Shown in pieces: positions 19,157 through 27,266 of a stretch of DNA of 64,000 nt. The stretch spans positions 116,410 to 180,409 of the forward strand of contig CBDCAO010000009.1 in NCBI GenBank assembly GCA_965213935.1. The letters are read 5' to 3'. Origin of the DNA: Bin52 sp965213935. Its GTDB lineage: Bacteria > Pseudomonadota > Alphaproteobacteria > Thalassobaculales > Thalassobaculaceae. A model generated the notes under the pieces. The model did not search any database and was not told where the DNA came from. It saw only the letters and a program-made list of their open reading frames with translations. The translations under genes were made by a program, and so were the position numbers. The stretch's first letter is position 1. The number at the start of each line of letters is the position of its first letter.

Positions 19157-20371
19157 TCAGGTCTCGCCGGACGGATCGAGCCGCAGTCCGGCGTTCTCGA
19201 GTTCGGCTTCATCGAAACCGAGCCGTTCCACCAGTATGGCACGGTTGTGGGCGCCGAGCGGCGGCCCGGCCCGGCGGATCCGCCCCGGAGTCCGCGAGAA
19301 CTTGCCGGCGACGTTCTGCATGCGAATGGGACGGCCGAGTTCCGCGTCCTGGATGGCCACGATGTTCTCGCGCGCCTGGAAATGCGCGTCCTCGAAGATC
19401 TCAGCAACGCTGTTGCAGGGAGCGGCGGCGGCATCGAAACTATCGAACAGCGCGATCAGCGACTCGCGGTCGTGCCGGACAATCGCCGCCTGCAATGCCT
19501 CGTCGAGCGCCTCGGCGTTGCGGATACGGCAGCGGTTGTCCAGGAACCGGGGGTCCGTGACCAGTTCCGGGACGCCGAGGGCTTCGCACATCCTTTCGAA
19601 TGTCGACTGCGCGCTGCCGGAAATCGACACCCACTTTTCGTCCCTGGTCCGGTAGGTGTTGCGTGGTGCGGTGAACGGAAGCCGGCTTCCGTTGCGTTCC
19701 TGGACCAGGCCGAGCTGGTCGAAATCGACGACCTGCGGACCAAGCAGGGTGAACAACGGTTCGTAGATCGCGAGATCCACGACCTGTCCCTGCCCCGACA
19801 TTTCGCGTTCCTTCAGGGCGACCATGGCCAGGAACGCCGCCATCAGTCCCGCCGTTTCGTCGGCCAGCCCGAATCCCGGCAACAGCGGCGGCCTGTCGGG
19901 ATAGCCGGTGATGTAGGCATACCCGGCATAGCCTTCCGCCAGGGTTCCGAATCCCGGCCTGTGGCTGTTCGGTCCGGTCTGGCCGAAGCCGGTCAGCCGG
20001 ACCAGGACCAGGCCCGGATTGGCCGCGCTCAGCACGTCGTAGCCCAGTCCCCAGCGCTCCAGCGTGCCCTTGCGGAAGTTCTCGACCACGACATCCGCAT
20101 CCGCGACCAGGCGCCTGACAATCTCGACACCGAGCGGGGTGCGCAGATCGGCGGTCACCGACAGCTTGTTGCGGTTCACCATCTTGTACATCAGGCCGAC
20201 GCCGTCCCTGTCATTGCCCCAGTAGCGCAGTTCATCGCCGGTGTCGGGACGTTCCAGCTTGACCACCTCGGCGCCGAAGTCGGCCAGGAACATCGAGCAG
20301 ACCGGGCCGGCGAGGAAGTTTGCGATGTCGACGACCTTCACGCCGGAAAGCGGCTGGCGGGCATGAGTCAT
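19157..20371 (-). CDS. Class III CoA transferase (CaiB/BaiF family)
   Basis: Transfers CoA between carboxylic acids, 404 residues. It has family features PLSGVKVVDIANFLAGP, DFGAEVVKLERPDTGD and VVENFRKGTLERWGL. The catalytic Asp is probably the one in GLADETAGLMAA. The ATG at 20371 follows GGGAGAA; a longer open frame to 20449 lacks family sequence. It is the first gene of the five-gene island operon, presumably activating the acid substrate as a CoA ester for the lyase-like protein. Confidence 0.92.
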   Translation of the reverse strand: MTHARQPLSGVKVVDIANFLAGPVCSMFLADFGAEVVKLERPDTGDELRYWGNDRDGVGLMYKMVNRNKLSVTADLRTPLGVEIVRRLVADADVVVENFRKGTLERWGLGYDVLSAANPGLVLVRLTGFGQTGPNSHRPGFGTLAEGYAGYAYITGYPDRPPLLPGFGLADETAGLMAAFLAMVALKEREMSGQGQVVDLAIYEPLFTLLGPQVVDFDQLGLVQERNGSRLPFTAPRNTYRTRDEKWVSISGSAQSTFERMCEALGVPELVTDPRFLDNRCRIRNAEALDEALQAAIVRHDRESLIALFDSFDAAAAPCNSVAEIFEDAHFQARENIVAIQDAELGRPIRMQNVAGKFSRTPGRIRRAGPPLGAHNRAILVERLGFDEAELENAGLRLDPSGET

Positions 20372-20834
20372 GGTGCGGTTCTCCCGGCGAGGAAACCGGT
20401 TCCCGCGGCGGCGGGAGTAACGCAGGACGGCCCCCGCCGGCCCGGACAAAGCCCTCTGGGCACAGCAGGACCCGGCGCGAATGTCCCGCCATCATGGCAC
20501 AGTCACCCGGCAGCAACACCCCCGGCTGTCAGGGCGGCCCTGCGAATTGCGGCGACCGGCGACAGACAGGACCCTTCGGGCAGCAGAACGCAGAAAACCG
20601 GGTACGATACGACACGACGCACAAAACCCTCGCCGGACATGATCTCGGTACAGACCGGATGACGCACGGGGAACCCTGCGCAGTCAGCGCGTGGCATCCT
20701 GCCCAGTGGTCCCGCTCATGCGGACAGTGCGGTGCCGTTTCCGCGAGCCCCGATCCGTTCGCAGGCAGGATCCCGGCCTGCCGGCTCGCTTCGGCAGCAA
20801 GATTCGGGTCGACGGGCCCGTGCACGGCGCAGGT
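20372..20834. other. Intergenic between trkA and the island operon
   Basis: About 460 bp, the trkA-side edge of the island. It probably holds the promoter of the CoA-transferase operon. No gene, repeat, attachment site or integrase fragment was recognised. Confidence 0.45.
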
Positions 20835-22211
20835 TCAGAAGAAGTCCAGCCTGACCGCAAACATTTTTTCGACCTTTCTGATCGCCTCGGTGGCGGCAAA
20901 CAGGATCACCCTGTCCCCGGCCCTGATCTCCGTATCACCGCGCGGGACCAGGACCTCGTCAGCGCGCAGGATGACGCCGATGACAACGCCATCGGGGAGC
21001 CGGGCCTCGCGCAGGCTCTTGCCGACCAGGGACGAGGTCTCGAGCGCCTCGGCCTCGATCACCTCACCGAAACCGTCGCGCACGGTATAGATGTTGCGGA
21101 TGCGGCCCCTGCGCACGTGCTGGAGAATGGTCGAGACCGTGATCGCGCGCGGATTGACCACGACATCGATGCCGAGGCTGGTGATCAGGGGCGTATAGGT
21201 CGAGTTGGCGATCAGCGCCACGGTACGCGACACTCCGCTGCGCCTGGCGAGCAGCGAGCTGATGATGTTGACCTCATCATCGTTGGAGACCGCAACGAAG
21301 GTCTCGGTGTTGGCGATGTTTGCCTCCTCGAGAATTTCTGGATCGAGGGCATCGCCGTGAAACACCACCGTGCTGTCGAGGGTCTGCGCGACAACCCGCG
21401 CCCGGTCGCGGTCGTATTCGATCACCTTCGCCCTGACACCCTCGTGTTCGGTCTCGATTTCCTGCGCCAGCCTGAGACCGATATTGCCGCCACCGGCGAT
21501 CACGACGGTCCGGCCTTCCGTCTCCTCGTGGCCAAATGCCGCCATGGCGCGGGGCAGGTGAGCGGTATCACAGATGAAATAGACGTCGTCACCGGACATC
21601 ATCACCGCGTCGGAACGCGGCACCACGCCATGCTCGTCACGCACGATACCGACGACCCGCAGGTTGAGGTCGGGAAACAGCTGGGTCAGCTGGCGCATCG
21701 GCTGGCCGATGATCGGGCAGTCTTCCTCGCACCGGACGCCGACCACCGACACCCGTCCATCGCCCATCCGCACCACGTCGATCGCGCCGGGCATCTGCAA
21801 CCGTCGCCCGATCGCACGCGCCACCTCGTATTCGGGCGAGATGATCACGTCGATCGGCATGTGGTCCCGGCTGAACAGGTCACCCCAGATCGGCTGCAGG
21901 TACTGCTGCTGGCGAATCCGCGCAATCTTGGTCGGAACTTCGAACAGCGAGTGACTGACCTGGCAGGCTACCATGTTCACTTCGTCGGAATGTGTCACCG
22001 CAATCAGCATGTCGGCGTCCGCCACGCCGCTCTGCTCCAGGATCTGCGGGTGTGATGCCCAGCCCTCAACGCCGCGGACATCCAGGGTTTCGGTGATCTT
22101 GCGGACCAGCGCCGGATCATGGTCGATCACGGTCACGTCGTTGTTCTCGCCGGCGAGGTGGCGGGCAATGCTGGTGCCCACCTGGCCGGCCCCGCAGATC
22201 ACCACCTTCAT
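20835..22211 (-). CDS. trkA: Trk potassium uptake regulatory protein TrkA
   Basis: Cytosolic NAD-binding gating subunit of the Trk/Ktr potassium system, 458 residues. It has two RCK halves, each with a Rossmann core: GAGQVG (7-12) with the acidic VIDHD, and GGGNIG in the second half. Each is followed by a TrkA-C domain. GAGG sits upstream of the ATG. It is 9 bp after ntrX in the conserved ntrY-ntrX-trkA run. The membrane subunit (TrkH) is not in the window. Confidence 0.96.
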   Translation of the reverse strand: MKVVICGAGQVGTSIARHLAGENNDVTVIDHDPALVRKITETLDVRGVEGWASHPQILEQSGVADADMLIAVTHSDEVNMVACQVSHSLFEVPTKIARIRQQQYLQPIWGDLFSRDHMPIDVIISPEYEVARAIGRRLQMPGAIDVVRMGDGRVSVVGVRCEEDCPIIGQPMRQLTQLFPDLNLRVVGIVRDEHGVVPRSDAVMMSGDDVYFICDTAHLPRAMAAFGHEETEGRTVVIAGGGNIGLRLAQEIETEHEGVRAKVIEYDRDRARVVAQTLDSTVVFHGDALDPEILEEANIANTETFVAVSNDDEVNIISSLLARRSGVSRTVALIANSTYTPLITSLGIDVVVNPRAITVSTILQHVRRGRIRNIYTVRDGFGEVIEAEALETSSLVGKSLREARLPDGVVIGVILRADEVLVPRGDTEIRAGDRVILFAATEAIRKVEKMFAVRLDFF

Positions 22212-22220
22212 GGCGGGGCC

Positions 22221-23633
22221 TCACGCGGACCGGGAGGACCGTTCGTCCTGCTTGATCCCGAGCGATTTCAGCTTGCGATGCAGCGCCGAGCGCTCCATGC
22301 CCACGAAGCTCGCCGTGCGGGAGATATTGCCACCGAATCGGTTGACCTGGGCCCGGAGGTATTCCCGCTCGAACGTCTCTCGCGCATCGCGCAACGGCAT
22401 GGCCATGGTCTCGACCCCGTGCTCGGCGCGCATGCATGCCGGACCGACCGCGGTTATCTCCGGCGGCAGCATCTCGGCACTGATCCGTTCCCTCGTCGAC
22501 CCGGGCGCCATGATCAGCAGCCAGTCGATCACGTTGCGCAGCTGGCGCACGTTCCCGGGCCAGTCGTATGTCTGCAAGGCCGCCATGGCATCATCCGCGA
22601 TCCGGCGCGTGGGGATGCTCGACGTCACGGACGACTGTTCCAGAAAATGCTCCACCAGCAACGGAATGTCCTCGCGACGCTCGCGCAATGCCGGAACGGA
22701 CACCGGCACCACATTGAGACGGTAGTAGAGATCCTCGCGGAACCGGCCCGCGGAAATCTCCTCGCGCAGGTTGCGGTTGGTGGAGGCGATGACCCGCACA
22801 TCCACGGCGACCTCGCTCTCACCGCCGACGGGACGGAACCGCTGCTCCTGGAGCACGCGGACAATCTTGCCCTGGGTCTCCAGCGGCATGTCGGCCACCT
22901 CGTCGAGAAACAGTGTGCCGTTGTGCGCGCGCTCGAACACGCCGACGCTGTGCATCTGCGGATGCTCGGCCTCGCCCCCCCCGGTCCCGAAAAGTTCGGC
23001 CTCCAGCCGTTCCGGGTTCATGGTTGCGCAGTTGAGCACCACCATGGAAGCGGCGTTGCGCCCGGATGCCGAGTGAATCATGCCGGCGACGATCTCCTTG
23101 CCGACGCCCGGCGGACCTGTGACCAGAACCCGGCTGTTGGTCGGAGCAACCTTCTTGATGGCCGAACGCAGCTGCGTGATCCCGGACGAGGTTCCGATGA
23201 GATTTTCGACCTGGCCGACCTTCCGGCGCAGTTCCTCGTTCTCGCGCTTCAGGCGTGCAGCCTCGATGGCGCGCATGGCGCGATTGACCAGCGGGATCAG
23301 CCGGTCCGACTTGAACGGTTTCTCGATGAAGTCGTATGCGCCACGGCGAATGGCGTCGATCGCCGATTCGATGGTCCCGTGTCCGCTGATCATGATGACC
23401 GGCAGGTCCGGGTGGTTCTGCTTGACAATGTCGAGAATCTGCAGCCCCCCGTCGTCCCCGCTGCCAAGCCAGATATCAAGGATGATCAGCCCGGGGGCAC
23501 GGCTCCTGATCTCGTCCAGAGCCTCCGCATACCCGGACGCCTGCCGGACGTCGAGCCCTTCATCCTCGAGAATGCTGGCAAGCATGAAGCGGATGTCCGC
23601 CTCGTCATCGACAACAAGAATGTCTGTGGCCAT
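22221..23633 (-). CDS. ntrX: Nitrogen response regulator NtrX
   Basis: Response regulator of 470 residues: receiver domain with phospho-acceptor Asp53 (ILDIW), AAA+ domain with Walker A TGPPGVGKE and the Walker B stretch GTLFLDEVADMP, and a Fis-type HTH at the C-terminus (ISRTASFVGMERSALHRKL). The sigma54-contacting GAFTGA loop is absent: after ELFG the sequence runs TGGGEAEHPQMHS. This is usual for alphaproteobacterial NtrX and argues against classical sigma54 activation. It lies 6 bp downstream of ntrY, its cognate kinase. Confidence 0.96.
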   Translation of the reverse strand: MATDILVVDDEADIRFMLASILEDEGLDVRQASGYAEALDEIRSRAPGLIILDIWLGSGDDGGLQILDIVKQNHPDLPVIMISGHGTIESAIDAIRRGAYDFIEKPFKSDRLIPLVNRAMRAIEAARLKRENEELRRKVGQVENLIGTSSGITQLRSAIKKVAPTNSRVLVTGPPGVGKEIVAGMIHSASGRNAASMVVLNCATMNPERLEAELFGTGGGEAEHPQMHSVGVFERAHNGTLFLDEVADMPLETQGKIVRVLQEQRFRPVGGESEVAVDVRVIASTNRNLREEISAGRFREDLYYRLNVVPVSVPALRERREDIPLLVEHFLEQSSVTSSIPTRRIADDAMAALQTYDWPGNVRQLRNVIDWLLIMAPGSTRERISAEMLPPEITAVGPACMRAEHGVETMAMPLRDARETFEREYLRAQVNRFGGNISRTASFVGMERSALHRKLKSLGIKQDERSSRSA

Positions 23634-23639
23634 CTCGAT

Positions 23640-25904
23640 CTACCCGTCAGATTGCGGTCCATGTTCCCGCGTCGGGTCGGACCTGTCCACCCGGACGGGA
23701 AACTCGAGTGACACGATGGCGCCTCCACCGGGCCGGTCGGACATCCGGATGGAACCATCATGATCTTCCATGATCTGCCGTACAATGGCGAGTCCCAGGC
23801 CGGTCCCCTGTTTCCTGGTCGTCACGTAGGGTTCGGTCAGTCGATGCCGTTCCCTCTCCGGAAGGCCACGCCCGTTATCCGACACGCTCACCACCACCTT
23901 GCCGGAAGTGATGCCGGCGCTCACCTCGATCCGGCCCTGTTCAGGCCGCGGCTCCTGCAGACCCTCGATGGAATCGGCGGCATTCTGCAACAGGTTGGTG
24001 ACCGCCTGCCGCATCTGGCGCTCGTCGCAACGTACCTGCAACGGCCCGTCCGGCAGTGCCACCTCGTAGTTTATTTCGGTGTTCGCCGTCTGATGGAGCT
24101 CGGTCTGACGATCGAGAAGATCGGCGAGATCCACATCGTCCATCACCGCTTCGGGCATGCGGGCAAAGGCGGAAAATTCCCTGAGCAGGCTCGAGATGTC
24201 GGCAACCTGACGCTGGATCATGTCGACCAGGTGCTCGAAGCCGGTCCGGTCGCCCGGGGCGACCGCGTCGGCAAACTTGTTCTTCAGCCGGTCCGCCGCC
24301 AGCTGGATCGGAGTGAGCGGATTGGCGATCTCGTGGGCAACGCGGCGCGCGACATCGGCCCAGGCAGCCTGGCGCTGGGCCGTCTGCAGATCGGTGATGT
24401 CATCGAAGGTCACCACGAACCCCGAGATTTCCCCATCCGAGCGTTCGGCGACTATCCTCGCCAGCAGGACCCGGTACCGATCGTCCCTCGCATGCTGTAC
24501 CTGACCCTCCGCGCGCAGCGAGGGTGCCGTTCGGGCGGTGGCGAGAAGACCCGCCATTTCAGGCAGCAGGTCCGTGAACCGGCGGGCGACGAGTTCGGCG
24601 AGTGTCATGTCGAGAAGGGCCGCCGCCGCCCGGTTCGGCAGTTCGATCCTGCCGTCGGCATCGAGCCTGATCACTCCCGAAGAGACATCGCCGAGCACCG
24701 CCTCGGTGAAGCGCCGGCGGGTCTCCTGTTCGCGGTGCGCCTCGACCAGATCGTCTCTCTGGGCCCGGAGCTGTCGCGTCATGGTATTGAACGACTGGCT
24801 CAGCGTGCTGAACGCGCTGACCCGAAACTCCGGCACCTCCGCGTCGAGGTCTCCGGAACTGACCCGGGCCGACGCATTGATCAGGTCCCCGACCGGCCGG
24901 GCGAACCAGCCGGCGAAGTACAACCCGACCCAGACCGCGGCAAACAGCATCAGCAGCGCACCGATCGCAAAGATCATCGCGAAGGTGATCCGGATGACGA
25001 ACAGCCGGTCCTCGATCTGCTGGAATTCGTCGGAGGCCTCAACCGTCTGGTCGACGGCACCGAGAATGTCGGGGTTCAGGTATCGGCTCGCATACACGAA
25101 GACATCGGGAAAGTCCTCCAGGCGCACGACGGCGCGCACCCGGTCCACGTCGCCTTCCAGGATGACCGCACGGCCTTCCCGCGCCTGGTCGATCGCATGG
25201 CGGGGAATCGGGTAGCTCTCGAACCCGAGCCCTATCCCGGTCCGGAACAGCACCCGGGTGGTCCCGTCGAAAACCACGATCTCGGAGACGTTGCGGAGTT
25301 CGGCCTGGTCCTCGAGGATACGGGCAAAGGTCTTGCTGTCGGTCAGCTGCGAGCGCGCCAGGCGGTTGAGATCGACGGCAATCGCCAGGGTGTCGCCGAT
25401 CACGTGTCGCTTGTGCTCCTCCAGGTAGGCCTCGGCAACGGTGCGTGACGACGTGACCGCGGTCGAGATGCGTTCGCTGAACCACGATCTCATCGCAAAC
25501 TCGAACACGACCAGCGCGAATATGGCGACCACGATGGTCGGGGTAACGGCGACCAGACTGAACATGACCACGAGACGCACCTGCAGGCCCGACCCGGCCT
25601 GCCGCTGGCGTCGGCGCAGCCACAGCCCGACCAGCTGCTGGCCGATCAGGGCCGCGAGCAGCAGCAGGACTGACAGATCGAGATACAGGAAGCCGAGGAC
25701 GACCCCGGGATCGGGTCCCTCCAGCCCGGCATTGGCAAAGGTCAGGTAGGTGCCGATCCCGGCGGCAATGGCCAGACAGGTCAGCCCGAAGGTCAGGGTC
25801 CGGATCAGCAGCGGCCGGTTGACGAATTCGACCAGACGCAGCAGGGGACCCGCTGAAGAGCGATCGGCACTCTCGCCAGATCCCGCAACACTCGACTGGG
25901 TCAT
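23640..25904 (-). CDS. ntrY: Sensor histidine kinase NtrY
   Basis: Membrane kinase of 754 residues. N-terminal transmembrane helices and a large periplasmic sensor are followed by a HAMP region (FARPVGDLINA), a PAS domain and HisKA with phospho-acceptor His524 in VAHEIANPLTP. The ATPase domain has an N box (NLLQNAAD), G1 DNGRG and G2 GTGLGLAI. The ATG at 25904 replaces a longer open frame to 25964. It controls NtrX in nitrogen, redox or envelope responses. The ntrB-ntrC genes that often precede it are absent; a gene scar occupies that side. Confidence 0.95.
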   Translation of the reverse strand: MTQSSVAGSGESADRSSAGPLLRLVEFVNRPLLIRTLTFGLTCLAIAAGIGTYLTFANAGLEGPDPGVVLGFLYLDLSVLLLLAALIGQQLVGLWLRRRQRQAGSGLQVRLVVMFSLVAVTPTIVVAIFALVVFEFAMRSWFSERISTAVTSSRTVAEAYLEEHKRHVIGDTLAIAVDLNRLARSQLTDSKTFARILEDQAELRNVSEIVVFDGTTRVLFRTGIGLGFESYPIPRHAIDQAREGRAVILEGDVDRVRAVVRLEDFPDVFVYASRYLNPDILGAVDQTVEASDEFQQIEDRLFVIRITFAMIFAIGALLMLFAAVWVGLYFAGWFARPVGDLINASARVSSGDLDAEVPEFRVSAFSTLSQSFNTMTRQLRAQRDDLVEAHREQETRRRFTEAVLGDVSSGVIRLDADGRIELPNRAAAALLDMTLAELVARRFTDLLPEMAGLLATARTAPSLRAEGQVQHARDDRYRVLLARIVAERSDGEISGFVVTFDDITDLQTAQRQAAWADVARRVAHEIANPLTPIQLAADRLKNKFADAVAPGDRTGFEHLVDMIQRQVADISSLLREFSAFARMPEAVMDDVDLADLLDRQTELHQTANTEINYEVALPDGPLQVRCDERQMRQAVTNLLQNAADSIEGLQEPRPEQGRIEVSAGITSGKVVVSVSDNGRGLPERERHRLTEPYVTTRKQGTGLGLAIVRQIMEDHDGSIRMSDRPGGGAIVSLEFPVRVDRSDPTREHGPQSDG

Positions 25905-25975
25905 GACAACTCCGGAGCGGAGCGCGTTCAACCGATGCCTGCCGGAAGGCACGGGCCCATCCAACCTGACCTAAT

Positions 25976-25987
25976 GTACCATGGTAC
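25976..25987. repeat. 12-bp palindrome upstream of ntrY
   Basis: GTACCATGGTAC, a perfect palindrome 72 bp upstream of the ntrY start. It could be an operator, but the length alone is weak evidence. Confidence 0.3.
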
Positions 25988-26202
25988 TTCGCGGGCGTAT
26001 CGTGTTTGCGACAATCATGAATCGGCCAGCGCCCCGACCCGGCACGCTCCGGTGCCCGCCCGGGATCGCGGATCACGCCCGGGGCCTGGTGTCCGGGCGC
26101 GGCATCCGTCGTTCCCTTCGCCACCGCCACGGTCTTCGTGCCCCCGCCGGCACCGGGGCCACCGGCGGGTCACGACGGCTCCATCCCGTGCGGGGTACGG
26201 GC

Positions 26203-26535
26203 TCAGTGATCGGCCACCGCTTCACCGATGTCTTCCGGGCGAGAGCCGACGACCCGGCTGTAGATCTCGGGATCGGTCGCGCCTTCGCTGGCAACGAGCA
26301 GCACGTCGGAGGAGGCATCGAGCCCGACCGCACTGCGCGCCGGGGCATCGGCGAGTGTCGCGAGCAGTCCGGCGAGACCGGCGGCGCCCGATTCTCCCAC
26401 CACCGGCGGCGTGCAGGGATCGCGCGCCAGCATGGTCATGGCTTCGGGCGCGAAACGCTCGGCGATGGTGATGAAGGCGTCCGCCCCGTGCAGCAGGATT
26501 GCCCAGGCGAGCGGGGATGTCTTCCCGGCGGTCAG
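26203..26535 (-). pseudogene. 3' remnant of a diaminopropionate ammonia-lyase-like PLP enzyme
   Basis: The frame encodes the C-terminal third of a fold-type II PLP lyase of the DpaL/threonine-dehydratase kind: SPLAWAILLHGADAF, then PPVVGESGAAGLAGLL and LLVASEGATDPEIY, and a natural stop. The PLP lysine and the first two thirds are missing. Sequence upstream of about 26535 no longer fits the family. Remains of a gene cut by rearrangement beside ntrY. Confidence 0.7.
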
Positions 26536-27266
26536 CGCGTTTTCGCCGCTATAGCCTGGCGCCGGGTCGGGTAGAGCGATGAGAGCCCGACCCGGCAACC
26601 GGCTCTGCCCCGGACGCGACTCGTTCGTGCGCTACGGTTCGCCGAGCGGGCGCGTGGAGGTGGACCGCGCGTCGGGCGAGGACTTCGGGGTCGTGGCCGG
26701 CGTGCTCCCCGGACGTGAACACGAGGGGACGGGCGTTCCGGAACGCGACGACCTCTCCGCCGCATTCGGCGGGAAGAGGTGGACCGGGCGCTCGGCCGAG
26801 CGAAGGTGCGCGGGAGAGAATCGGCTGTCAGATGCGCTCTGCTGCGCGGCCTTGCGAATGAGGCCGCTTTCGGTTTGATCGGAGGATCGGATCCAAAGTC
26901 GGAACAGTCGTTGCCGTGAACCGCATTCGGAACACAGCTGTTCTTCAGAACACCAAGACCGGGCCGTGCGTGATCGCTCTGTCGTGCGAGAGAGCGCACG
27001 CTTTCGGCGGCCTCTCGTTCGGCGGCAATCGCCGGTGTGCCGGCCGACCGCGGCCGGGGGGTACATCGGGGGTCGGCCCATCCCTCGGATATCGAAAGGT
27101 TTTCATGGACTTGACGGCGAAGACGAATGTATGACATGAATTGAATACACGCAGGATATGCGACACTGCTCGGGGTGCGGACATTGCCCCGCGAGAGCCT
27201 GGGAGGGGTCCATGATGGGGATTTCGATCGGCGGTCGGTCGATGGCGCAATGGCTGGGATCGGCGT
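26536..27266. other. Intergenic scar region
   Basis: About 730 bp with no intact gene. Open frames on both strands are Arg-rich and lack family motifs. It lies between the cut lyase gene and the secreted-protein gene, so gene debris is likely but was not identified. Confidence 0.45.

Noticed and set aside
26579..26878. Small plus-strand gene in the scar region
   Set aside because: No ribosome-binding site, no family motif, and composition like the surrounding non-coding DNA.
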